DNA from: Icerya purchasi | Taxonomy: Eukaryota > Arthropoda > Insecta > Hemiptera > Monophlebidae | DNA length: 64,000 nt | Direction of reading: 5' to 3' | Assembly: GCA_039619475.1 (NCBI GenBank) | Contig: CM077115.1 | Location: forward strand, 510,342,815-510,406,814 | Part shown: in pieces, positions 25,592 to 35,672 of the stretch | Layout: each line of letters begins with the position of its first letter | How positions within the stretch are numbered: position 1 is the stretch's first letter | The notes under the pieces: model-generated | Seen by the model: only the letters and a program-made list of their open reading frames with translations | Told to the model about the DNA's origin: nothing | Databases searched by the model: none | Program-made: the position numbers and the translations under genes

Positions 25592-26981
25592 AAAGGTTCT
25601 TAACAACCAGATAGAGTGGAAAGGCAATCTCTTCAGTACTTCGGAATAACTTTAGATAAAAAACTAACATTTACATTTCACTTGTAGCAATGCATTCGGA
25701 AAACCCAAAGGACAGTAAGCTGTCTATTTCCGATATTTAACAAGAAGTCTAAAGGTTCTTAATAACCAGTGTAACGGTACTACGCTGTAAAGCGTAGTCT
25801 CCCCACCAGGGATGCCAAATGTAACGGTACTACGCTGTAAAGCGTAGTCTCGCGTCCAGGGATGCCACCACGGATTTAGTCCGCGGAATTATTAATTATT
25901 ATTTTATTAATTATTATTATGATAGTTATTATTATTATTAATTATTAGATTAGCCAAGAAATGGGTTTCGTTTTAACGGTTTGTATTTTTAAAATTTATC
26001 TACAACTATTTTACTGGGACGGTATACCGCTAAAAACACACGTTAATTAAACTAGATACGAACATAATATTACGACGATTAATAAATATAAAATAATTCA
26101 ATACGTATCTCTGTTGTCGGCCGGGTGGTGCAAGATCCTGAATGACGGTGTCTCGTTGATCCTTTAAATCGGTTGGTATGCAGAGGAAATTCGGTCCGCG
26201 GTATTTTAAGAACAATTAACGAATTATACTCCGTATACTTTTTTAATTATAACAATCGGAATTACGAGCGTTCGCGTTTTTAACAGTCGAATTACAGCCA
26301 GTGGCCAACTTGAGCGGATTCTTCACTTTTTTACTGGTCCGATGACCAAGACCGAAAACTATAACGTGCCGACTTCGACCGTGACAAAAATTAGAGTGAC
26401 TTCGACCTTTTTTAGACGGTTCTGCTTGCCCTCGACTCCGGCTCATTCCAGTCGTTATTTCTCGTCGGCATGTTTTTTACAAGCTGACCGCCGGACTCGT
26501 CGGAATCGCGACAAACAAAAACCTATGGTCGCGGAGATCCTTTGACGCATTCAAAAAGGTCGTGCCTTCCCGGAATCTTTACAACCTGCGATGTTTTCGG
26601 GCTTTATTTTTTATGATTCGTAATTCTCATTTTTTCCGAATAGTCCTCCGTGGGTGGCGATGCAAAATTCCTTTCTCCCTTGCCGACAACAGGATTACAC
26701 ACATACGCACACTTACGCTCACACCATTTGCCCGATAGTCTATTAAATTACATTTTTAATATTTTATTTACTTGTTTAATAATTTTGGTTTTATTTTGTT
26801 AATTTTTTCTCGAACCATGTAATGGTCACATTACACCAGATAGAGTGGGAAGACGATCTTCAGTACTTCGGAATAACTTTAGATAAGAGACTAATGTTTA
26901 CACCTCACTTGCAGCAATGCATTCAGAAAACACAAAAGACAGTAAGCTGTCTATTTCCGATATTTAACAAAAAGTCTGCCC
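25592..26981 (+). repeat. tandem duplication of LINE RT-thumb segment
   Basis: The segment from AAAGGTTCTTAACAACCAG to AACAAGAAGTCT (25592-25750) is followed immediately by AAAGGTTCTTAATAACCAG. It resumes after the LTR with CCAGATAGAGTGG and runs to AACAAAAAGTCT (26981), then goes on into GCCCTCGGC. The duplication therefore came before the LTR insertion. Confidence 0.75.
25770..26835 (+). mobile_element. solo LTR, 1066 bp, 4-bp target duplication CCAG
   Basis: The segment begins TGTAACGG and ends CATTACA (TG...CA, imperfect inverted ends TGTAA/TTACA). It is flanked by CCAG at 25766-25769 and 26836-26839. It sits inside the duplicated LINE thumb, and removing it together with one CCAG rejoins the LINE sequence. 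The first 50 bp (TGTAACGGTACTACGC...) are tandemly repeated at 25770-25819 and 25820-25869. There is no internal gag/pol and no second LTR nearby, so recombination between LTRs is the simplest history. Superfamily (Bel/Pao or Ty3/gypsy) is undecided. Confidence 0.75.
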
Positions 26982-27165
26982 TCGGCATAAAAAATAAATT
27001 CTTAACTTACAAAAGTGTAATACTGCCCAAATTACTTTATATAGGCAGAAGAAAATATTCAGAAGCCGCGAAGGGTACAGAACCACTGCTTCAGAATAAC
27101 ATTAAATAAACCGCGCTACAAAAGCATTAAATGAATGCGTGAAAAATTAAAACTCTCCAATTTGT

Positions 27166-27221
27166 CGAAGAAATTATCAAAAAAATCATCAGAGAAATCA
27201 TCAAAGAAATTATCAAAGAAA
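27166..27221. repeat. 12-bp minisatellite within LINE C-terminus
   Basis: Four imperfect copies of a 12-bp unit (AAAGAAATTATC / AGAGAAATCATC) that read in frame as a Lys/Ser-rich repeat just before the last conserved residues of the Jockey ORF2. Confidence 0.75.
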
Positions 27222-27718
27222 GTTTTTTGAGAAATGTAGCTCTTCAGATATACCAATAGTAAAAGAAATAGACAACTATGACTATCAAAAAATACGAAAC
27301 AAATATAAAAAGTATAAGCACAGACACGTATTAAACACATACTTCTGACGTAGAATCAAGGTTCTAATTCTTATCATATTCAGGCCTGGATTTAAGGGGG
27401 CTCTAAGAGGGGCTGCAGCCCCGGGCCCCGCCTTATAAAGGGGCCCCCAAGAGACTCACTTCCGACATGTAATTAAAAATTAACCTATCATTTATCATAT
27501 ACATCAATTTTTTTTAAAAATAAATAGAATTAACTTTATAGAAACAAACGCATTATTTAATACATTTATTTGTCAATAATTTTGTATCTATTTTTATTTC
27601 CTCCTAGAAGAAGGGAAATTTAGTAATAGTAAAATTTCGAGTTTCGTAAAAACGTACCAGAAATTTGTTTTAAGGTATAACGAGTCGGAATCTACGTTTT
27701 TAGGAAATGTTTGTATGA

Positions 27719-27770
27719 ATGTGTGTGTGTGTGTGTGTGTGTACACGCGCAACACACACACACACACACT
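27719..27770. repeat. inverted microsatellite (GT)n ... (AC)n
   Basis: A TG tract of about 12 units, the short bridge TACACGCGCAA, then an AC tract of about 9 units. The two arms can pair as a hairpin. It lies in the left part of the hAT element. Confidence 0.9.
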
Positions 27771-27829
27771 ATCCTTTCATGCAAATCTTTGGTTAAAATT
27801 TGCTGAAAAATTCATTGTTTAAAATTAAA

Positions 27830-29036
27830 TATATATATATATATATATAAAAATCCCGTGTCGTTATGTTTGTGCAGGATAAACTCGGAATTTACTTAAC
27901 CGATTTTTATAAAATTTTGAAAGTACATGCAATTTAATCCAACTCTTAACAGATAGGATACTTTTTGTTTTAATTATTTACATAAATATTTCTTATATTA
28001 AATAATTCAATCAATCAATTAAAAAAAAACAAATTTAATTGTTGGCTATTACTTTTTGCTTTAATTATTTACATAAATATTTGTTATATTAAATAAAACA
28101 AATTTTGACAATTTTATTATTTTTTGGGCACCAACTACTTTTCGTGGCGACTTTTGTGTATCGTGCGATGTTAATCGAAATGCAACCATGTTTATCGCTG
28201 GCGCATGGCGTTTTTATCGATGAATGATTAAATAAACGTTTTTTCGCTGTCGTTTACAAAAAAGTTCGTGTTATTATGGAGTTGTTGTTTATGAAAAAAA
28301 AAAAAAAAATATTGTGCGATATTGTGCGGCATTTAATTTATTTATATTTCAGTGTATTTAATAAACGTCCTGCCTTGATAAAAAAAAAAAAAAAAAATTA
28401 TTTTAATATTCCCACAACATTAGTGTGGCAGTGATACAACTCTCTGACATTGTTGGGCATCTCAGTTGCTTTATATTTCAGTATAAGATAATGCCGCGGA
28501 GACAATCGAACCTCAACAATGCGCGTAGCAGAAATGCACTGCGTATGCGTGTTATGAGAGCTACTGAATCGGAAGAAGAAATTGCAAGAATAAACGCATG
28601 TTGCCTGCTGCTCACGTGTGGGGGAACACCATCAAGTCTATTCGTGTTAGCAAAAGACAGGTTGACCAAGAACATTGTGCACAAATTAGTGCTTAGATAA
28701 TTTTCAATTTTATAAAATAATATAACTAATAGTTCGAAACCAATGTTATCTGCCTCATTTATAACATTTAATTTTTATATAACTAATTTATTTAGTATAT
28801 TGTGTAAAGAAGTCATCGATTACAGATTAAAGTTAAAGATTAGATAAATAAAATGTAAATTCAATAAGTGTATATTAGTTGGATAATTTAATTCTCTACA
28901 TATGATTCAAAATCGGCTAAGTAATTTCAGGTTTATTAGTAAAAATGAATTTGGTTGCATCAAAAATAATAAGTAAAAAATTAATTTAATCTATTATAAC
29001 TACTAAGCCACAGCAACGCGTGGCTGGGTCAGCTAG
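27830..29036 (+). mobile_element. non-autonomous Helitron inserted in a TA microsatellite
   Basis: The 5' region reads TCCCGTGTCGTTATGTTTGT followed by ATAAACTC and an ACCGATTTTTATAAAATTTT-like block, the familiar start of insect Helitrons. The 3' end is a short GC hairpin (GCCACAGCAACGCGTGGC) followed by TGGGTCAGCTAG and then T, fitting CTRR|T. (TA)n tracts on both sides (27829-27850 and 29038-29060) indicate insertion into a TA repeat. The exact 5' TC is ambiguous. An internal duplication of a TTTAATTATTTACATAAATATT block lies at 27970-28095. Confidence 0.8.
28490..28700 (+). pseudogene. truncated N-terminus of a Helitron-encoded protein
   Basis: The open frame contains MPRRQSNLNNARSRNALRM, then RATESEEEIARINA. 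This resembles the Arg-rich start (MPRR...R.R....R) that precedes Rep in many insect Helitron proteins. After about 35 codons the similarity ends and the frame closes at 28700. I infer a deletion derivative that keeps only the first exon-like part of the original gene. A frame upstream (from 28425) is probably not used. It sits 336 bp before the Helitron 3' end. Confidence 0.5.
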
Positions 29037-29533
29037 TATGTATATATATATATATATATTAGCATTAAAAATTCTACCCATTGTCTATATGATATTTAGT
29101 TTTGTTTACATTAATAATTATATTGTAATTCGTGAGTTTAAAATAATATAATTAAATTAAAGAAAATTTAGTTATTCTATAAAACTGCTAACTTTGTCAC
29201 TTCCGAGAAGGGCCCCTAATATTTCCGTAGCCGCGGGCCTATCATACACTTAATCCGGACCTGATCATACTAGCAGTACAAAACACGCGAACACATCTCA
29301 AAATTTTAGATGTAAATGAGTAAAAGCGTAACTATAAGACCATATACATATGTATTTTAATGTAAACCGGTTTTTTTTGCATTTTTTCCTGTTAAACATA
29401 TGCACAAGTATCATAAACATATTATTACCGCTGTAAAATATTACTTAGTAAATGCGTATATCATCCGGTAAGGAAATCGTTGTTTTCGGTACGGACGTTA
29501 GTCAGTAATACTTTCATATTGTTTGTACACATA

Positions 29534-31601
29534 TGGGGGGCGTTTCACGTCAATTGTCCCAACACGGCACTAACGTCAAAAGAATTACTTTTCAACTGAT
29601 GATTACGCTACTAAGAATCATACAGAAAAAATAACGAGACAACACGTTTTCGATTTATTTTTTCCTCAGCTTTTCCATATAAAATCATTTGCCCTTTTTT
29701 GAATATGTGTGCTTTTTTAACCTCAAAAAAAAACAAAAAAAAACACAAAACTTCTTATATATTTGAGAAGGCATTTTTAATATTTTCTTTACAAAAAAAC
29801 TCTAGATCGAAAGAGGGGGCCATTTTTTTACTTCGATATAGCAATTTTCATCAGAGTATGTTTCTTTTTTCTTTTACGAGATATTGAACGCCAAAATAAA
29901 GACGGACCGAGACGTGGTGCAGCGTAACGCAAAATGTTTATCGGGTTTTTCCAATATATGTTTGACGTCGAGTTTGGATTGTGGTTATCTTGCGTTCATC
30001 TATTTATAGATTGTCGTCGTCGTTGTTATTGTGCTGAATAACACGAGCGAGCGTCGTCGAAAGCACGTAGTACTATATGAACATCGAAAAACTTGAGCTT
30101 ACAGTTAAACTTTGGAAATAATTTATTTGGTTTTAATTAACTAACTTATTTATAATAGGTTAATTTTTTTTTTTTTTTATCTAATGACATGTTGGATTCA
30201 GTTTTTCATTCAAGATGCATTAATCCGTTTGTTGTAAAAGTAATCCTCCTATTAACTCGTCGAAACAGTTGTTTAACTATCCCACATCTAAAAATATGAA
30301 TATCCATCGATACTGGAAACAGTAAAAATTTGTAATAATTGTAGAACTGAAATTTATAAAAACGTAAATCTGATATTTATCTATTCCTGGTGCAAAGAAT
30401 AAAAATAAAGTAGACTGCATGCATGAATACCACAAAGCTCGCTGTTTTATGGAATATTAAAAAAAAAATTTCCAAATCTACATCCAAGAAAAACAGAATC
30501 CTATTACTTACTCTTGCTCTAGAATTTTAGTCTCGTTGTGATTATCTAATGACAGAGTTTAAATGCAGTGAATATGAAGCTCGGCAAGCAAAAAAGTTGT
30601 TCGATGAAGTTGGAATACACCTTCACTACCTGACAAGAAAAAAGGGCAAAGTGCTTCCAGCTGAAACTATAATTTAATTAAAAAATTATTATGAAAACGA
30701 TGATATTAGTCGAGTCGTATCCGGTATGAAAGACTTTGTATCAATTATTCGGGAAGATGATACACGAAAACACGTTTTTCCACTGGGAAACTCATTATTG
30801 CGAAGAAACTAAAGTTTTTTTGCAGTAGCAATGAATCTTATGAGAAAATTGTTTTAGAACTAAAAACAAAAATGGATAAGGTTAAAACTGTACCGGGTTC
30901 AATATCATTCTGTTATTCCGCTTGATGACAATAAACTACAGCTTAAAAGAACATCTCCGAGTTTGGGTAGTCAAGCTTTTTTCCTAAACAAACTGCTAAA
31001 AACAGATAAAAAAGCTAAGTCACACTGTTTAACTAAAAAAACTATTTATGTATCTACAAACAAAAAGAAAATTTTAAAAACGAAGGAAACAAATAAATAC
31101 ATTTCTGATATTTTCATGTAAATATGCATTATTTAATCATATTGTCAAAATGTACAAAGAATGTTTCAATGTATAAATAAATAATATATACTTACATATG
31201 TATAAATTAATTATTTAGTAAGTATTATTGATGGAAAAAACGCTGTTGTGGTACATATCACGCTCTCGTAAAAAAAAAGAAAAGAAACACACTCTGATGA
31301 AAATTGCTATATCGAAGTAAAAAAACGCTCCTCTTTCGATCTGGAGTTTTTTTTAAAGAAAATATTAAAAATGCCTTTTCAAAGATATAAGATGTTTTGT
31401 GTTTTTTTTTGAGGTTAAAAAGGCACACATATTCAAAAAAGGGCGAATGATTTTATATGGGAAAGCTGAGGAAAAAATACATCGAAAACGTGTTGTCTCG
31501 TTATTTTTTCTGTATGATTCTTAGTAGCGTAATCATCAGTTGAAAAGTAATTCTTTTGACGCTAGTGCCGCGCTGGGACAATTAACATGAAACGCCCCCC
31601 A
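29534..31601. mobile_element. 2.07-kb DNA transposon with ~340-bp terminal inverted repeats
   Basis: The left arm (29534-29880) and right arm (31263-31601) are inverted copies along their whole length. They start TGGGGGGCGTTTCA; shared blocks include GTCGAAAGAGG-, TATATCGAAG- and ATTCTTAGTAGCGTAATCAT-type sequence. TA flanks both ends (29532-29533 and 31602-31603), compatible with a TA target duplication. The arms differ by scattered substitutions and small indels. The centre holds a degraded coding region. I cannot place it in a named superfamily; a TA duplication would suggest a Tc1/mariner relative, but arms this long and the inner protein do not match one I know. Confidence 0.82.
30550..31121 (+). 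pseudogene. broken internal protein of the long-TIR transposon
   Basis: An ATG at 30550 opens 42 codons (MTEFKCSEYEARQAKKLFDE, then LTRKKGKVLPAETII) that end at an in-frame stop. Beyond the stop the same frame continues as YYENDDISRVVSGMKDFVSI. Further stops follow, and a Lys-rich tail ends at 31121. The combination of a charged helix, KGK.L..ET, a YYENDD.SR motif and a G.KD.VS motif recalls an uncharacterised invertebrate protein family that I know only as hypothetical proteins. That resemblance is from memory and unverified. No DDE signature is visible in what remains. Given its place between the arms, it is probably the relic of the element's own protein. Confidence 0.45.
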
Positions 31602-31603
31602 TA

Positions 31604-32879
31604 CATATATCTATTATCTTACTATGTAAAAATATACTTTTCTTTCTTCTTCTTTCTAGAAAACGTATCTATTATTTCTATGGTCTTAGTTATATTCTAT
31701 TTATCCGATTTTGCGATCTTCGTTGCCATTCGACATTGTTTTTATCGCGCCTTTATCGTAAGCGGTCTCCTTTGATAACTTCGTCCACAACTCGTAGATG
31801 AATCTGTATTTTTCACTTTTCCGGAACAGTTTCGATACGGCAATCTCCAAGACTCAGTTCAACTCCAGCTTAAATCCTAGTAGCCTGGAACTCCGTTCTA
31901 TTCGAGTCCTGTCAAATCTTTTCGATTTTCTTCGATTTTTGAAGTTTTCCACTACGTTCGGAAATTTAAAATCGTAATTTTAACCGAGCGATAAGTCAGT
32001 TAATTTTCATCTCGCAGAACGGAACGTTAATATTGTTATTTCTCGTATTTAGTAATATAATAGATTACGGACCGTTTACCTGTTTGGATTAACGACAAAC
32101 AAAAAAAATAATAAAAAGAATTAGTCTTAATAATTTGTCACCTTTATTCGGAATAGAGGAACAAAACAGAATAGTAAAAAATAAAAAGGAGAAAGATAAA
32201 AGTCGTACTAGTGTGAGACAAAAACAAGAGAATTTGGCACAGTGTGAAAAAAATTGTCAAAGTGCGGAGTCACACGAAACACGTTTTTATGCGATAAATC
32301 CTTTTACGTTCTGCCGCGAATTCTTTTATTACCGGTCAAGATTGATAGCGAAATATCGTTCTTGATACTCAGAAGATAGCCTTGCCGTTTGAATAATTGT
32401 CTCCTATTTGTAAGACTTCTCAATCCAACTTCGCGACCCTTTTTTTTTCCCATTACTTGAAGGTGATCTTTCGTAATGTAATGTACATGTTCAATTTTTT
32501 TTTCACGGAAGTACATTTAAATATCTGTATTACAACATCTTTAAGTATGACTTAATAGTGAATACCTAATTTTTCGTCCGGAATTTCTCCAGTTGGAGCT
32601 CTCGCAGCGGAAAGAAGCACTCACTTTCTTTCTCTCTTTAGCTCTCCTAACATTCTTCACACTACAACTGTGATGGTAGATTAATTTCAGTAAGGACTAA
32701 AGATGGTATAGGGCAGCGAATTACTTTTCCCGAAATAATTATTTTAAACAATATATATATTTACCAAACAACAAAAGCGATAAAATATATTTACCCGCAG
32801 AAACCTTTTTGGGTCAAAGCCCATCTTCAGCAGAAAAAAATAAAAATTACAACGCGAACACAGAACACTTAATAAACAC
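31604..32879. other. unassigned region
   Basis: No domain recognised in any frame. Frames at 32135-32365 (+) and 32304-32516 (-) are low in complexity. A short AT-rich stretch precedes the family-B LINE fragment. Confidence 0.4.
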
Positions 32880-33411
32880 ATGGTCAGCATCTTATATTTC
32901 CTCCCATCGATCTTCGTCTAAATATTTAATTATATCTGACTTCATGCGTGCTTTTAAAGCTATTTCCTCACATTTCCCCTCTCACTCCTCTGACTTTTTT
33001 ATCCTCTGTATTCGCTCTCTTATTCACACTCTTTTCTCACTCCATGCTATCCGTATCGATATGCTTTGGGTGGTCCCCAGTTATAATTCGGATAGAGGGT
33101 AACGAAATGGCAGATTCCTTGGCTCAGATTGCTGTATCCTCCCGCTTCTATTTCACTAAAATTCTCTCTAATTTACTCCCAACGTGTAAAAAGTTTCTAC
33201 GTTTCTTCCTTTTCTAGTCAACCCTCCTTTCATTTTAACATCCAACCTAATTTTACCCGGCCATGGTTTTACAATTTTCCTTTGCTTCGCCGCTCCGTTA
33301 TTGTCTCTACTATCCGTTTACGTCTCAATCATACTCTTCTTCCTTCTTCACGTTTTCGTTTTCGTCTCGCACTGTCCTCTAATTATCCTCTTCATCCTGA
33401 TGACGAAGCCG
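32880..33411 (+). pseudogene. family-B LINE fragment: RNase H and C-terminal region
   Basis: In two overlapping frames I read YLIISDFMRAFKAISSH (second catalytic Asp region, 32920-32970), then a region matching SHS.D.....IRSLIH, then a shift into GWSP...IEGNEMADSLAQIA (33066-33130), which replaces WIPGHSGIEGNELAD. After that come basic residues RLRLNHTLLPSSRFRFRLAL (33310-33400) and LHPDDEAV. The first Asp (TDGS) is missing. It matches, block for block, the fragments at 3650-4660 (-) and 42560-43135 (+). It is truncated at 33411, where an RTE-type segment takes over. Confidence 0.62.
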
Positions 33412-33555
33412 TCTATGAAAAAATGTCGTGGAGATAAGTGTCAATGGTTTGAACGAAAATGCAAATATATGGAAGAACTAGCAAACGAAGGCAGAACGCA
33501 TGAGATGCACAAAGAAATTAAATTACTCATGAAATCGCAAAAAAAAGAAAAGTAA
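33412..33555 (+). pseudogene. RTE-type LINE linker fragment
   Basis: The frame MKKCRGDKCQWFERKCKYME, then ELANEGRTHEMHKEIKLL, resembles the charged linker between endonuclease and RT of RTE-clade LINEs, where a RRDKR.Y...LA.EAE.AA..G.M.ELY..T..L pattern is usual. Only about 45 codons are kept, between two family-B pieces of opposite orientation. Confidence 0.4.
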
Positions 33556-33569
33556 TACAATAATGATGC

Positions 33570-34005
33570 ATCCCGACCATATCTCCTTTGAATCTCCATC
33601 CCTCGTGAACGAACGTAGTTCTTTGTACTCCGATCTGTTATTAACCTCCCTACTCCCTATTGTGCCTCGTATATCTTATCGTTTCTGTCGATCTCCGTTG
33701 TTGCGATCCTCAGTTCTTTTATTTTATCAATATTTGACACCGACTCTACATCCAACTGATTCTTTTCTCTCGTGTCTTTTCTGGGAGAAGTTCCGTTGCT
33801 GAAACGCCCAAAAGGGGGGTCAAAAAAAAAAAAAAAAAAGCATCGCAAACACGTTCTTCGTTTGAGTGGAGAGAACAACAAGGAGAGACAACCAACCAAA
33901 AACGAAAACGTGAGGAAGAAAATAAAGTACGGCTTAAGAGCGTAGACGGATAACGGAGACAACAACAGAACTTCAAAGTGAAGAAAACAAAGAGAACCAT
34001 AGGTT
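33570..34005 (-). pseudogene. family-B LINE C-terminal fragment (inverted copy)
   Basis: The minus-strand frame from 34000 reads RYPSTLLSRTLFSSSRFRFW, then SLHSNEERVCDA, a poly-Phe stretch from a T-run (33822-33839 on +), then LTPLLGVSATELLPEKTREK. It parallels RLRLNHTLLPSSRFRFRL...LHPDDEAV of the + copy at 33310-33411. The two copies face each other. Confidence 0.5.
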
Positions 34006-35635
34006 AACAGAAAGATACTAGGTTGAACAGAAAAAATGTATTCAATTTTATCGAAATAAATCAGATCGTAGTTGCCACTTAGACACGCACAAATGATGAA
34101 CTAATCAATTTAACTTCCGGTAAGAAAATAATTTACAAAAAAAACACGCGTTGGACTCATCCATCTTTTTCCCTTATTCTACTAATTCGGGTTCTCCGTT
34201 CGTTTTCCATTCTTCTTGCGCTATTTTCCCGGGATAAAGACGTATCCATGTAAAAAGTTACCATCGAAAAGGGTAATATAGTATGAAAAGAGGATATCCT
34301 ACTCAGCCTCAGCGTCAACAGACGGGGCAGAAACCGTAGCGCAGCCACCAATTTCAATTTGATGCTTATTATTCTCCGACTAAAATTTGATCGGCCTCTT
34401 CCCGGCTATATTCCGGTCGAAAGGTCACACAAGCCCTGGTTGAGTAGCCCCCCCCCCACCCCCAAAAAAAAGAAGAAAAAAAGTCTGCGGGCGATAATTT
34501 TTAAATTTTTTCATCGCGTTCAATTACAAATGTATAATACACGAGCGGAACGGATATACACATATGTACACGTAAAATTCGCTTAACAAAAAAACATTGG
34601 TAAAAAATTCGTATCAGCAGTGAACTGCAGCTGCGTGAATTTCATTACGTATTGTTACGGCAAAATTGTTAAATGTAATCTCTCTTTCCTATTTATATAC
34701 TACTCTAGGTTCGAATTTTGAATTCATTCCATCGTCCGGAATATTGAGCGCAACAGAACGCGACCTCCAAAACAACATTGTAACAATAAAATAAAATTAG
34801 GAAAAAAATAGAGAAGAAGAAAAAAATTAAAAAAACTGAAGCGCTAAATACGAAGTTTAATGGATAAATTTAACATGGTTGACCGCATAGACAAACTAGC
34901 GGAACTTGGCGAAGGACAAAGGAAAAGAAAACTGAAGAAGATGAAAAATTGTATAAATGTAACGACCGAATTAGCGCGTTAATTCTTAATAGTAATTACG
35001 TACGTGCTGGTACCCGCTGCTGTTTTTGCGAAGAATATTTTAATTATGAGAAGATAATTTCGAAGAAGGAAGCAATTTCTACGGTGACCTTGTCGAAGGA
35101 CAGCTCTGTTATGCAATTGGGAAAATTGAAAGCGGCGGAAAATGAATATAAATATAACGGCAATATTTAACGAGGTAATTAAATGCCGGAAAAAAAAAAT
35201 TCTGGACCTAAACGGTTAAACGATAACATGTAGGTATCCTATTATTTTTAACAATATTAGCGAAAAATGTCATTGCTTCGTATAACTTATCATCTTATTT
35301 AGGTGAATGTTGATAGGAGAAAGCCTTTTTGTTTTCCACCTTTCCGAAGTACTTCACGTAAAATCATAAAATCACAGTTCCGTCTCTCCGCCTACGTAAT
35401 AGTAATTATGCCAGACTAATTAGCGCGGTTTAACTTTTCTTAATCTCTACGCCAAGCGTCCACAAAAACGAATTTAATAGACGCTAATAGCCGACCGATT
35501 TATATCACGCTGTCGCGACATTTTTTTTTTCTCGTTGGATTTTTAATTACTTCAGCGACATATTTCGGGATATCTTTTTCATGCGCCACAATGTATTTTA
35601 CAAAATTCATCGATTGCTCAAAGTTTTTTTGATGT

Positions 35636-35659
<24 letters not shown>
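34006..35659. other. unassigned region
   Basis: No family motif is visible. A C-run/A-run junction lies at 34449-34480 and a TA tract at 35639-35669. The frame 34949-35170 (+, 73 codons) shows a C-x2-C pair (RCCFCEEYFNYEK) but nothing that identifies it. Confidence 0.4.

Positions 35660-35672
<13 letters not shown>

Larger units (their letters stand above)
23400..27348 (+). pseudogene. Jockey-type LINE ORF2 (endonuclease-RT), decayed and interrupted
   Basis: Endonuclease motifs can be read in several frames from 23490 (VVTWNA) through the RTWNCYSANRAGTILLHLA region (about 23880-23940) to the S-D-H region near 24070. The RT follows: the YADD motif is at 25410-25421 and the thumb begins with IEWKGNLFSTS-like sequence near 25608. 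A 160-bp thumb segment is present twice (25592-25750 and 25751-25769 plus 26836-26981), and the second copy is split by the LTR at 25770-26835. The last part (26838-27109) is open and reads QIEWEDDLQYFGITLDKRL. The C-terminal frame, with IPIVKEIDNYDY and HRHVLNTYF, ends at the TGA at 27346-27348. Many stops make it non-functional. Confidence 0.75.
27381..29263. mobile_element. hAT-type element with 8-bp target duplication, host of a Helitron
   Basis: The left end is CAGGCCTGGATTTAAGGGGG; the right end reversed is CAGGTCCGGATTAAGTGT. The flanks are ATCATATT (27373-27380) and ATCATACT (29264-29271), an 8-bp duplication with one mismatch. The G/C-rich subterminal block (GGGGCTGCAGCCCCGGGCCCC) is typical of one group of hAT elements. 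Without the inserted Helitron it is only about 680 bp, with no transposase: a non-autonomous copy. It landed 33 bp downstream of the Jockey LINE stop codon. Confidence 0.78.

Noticed and set aside
33563..33802. 79-codon plus-strand frame
   Set aside because: Antisense of the family-B LINE fragment on the minus strand.
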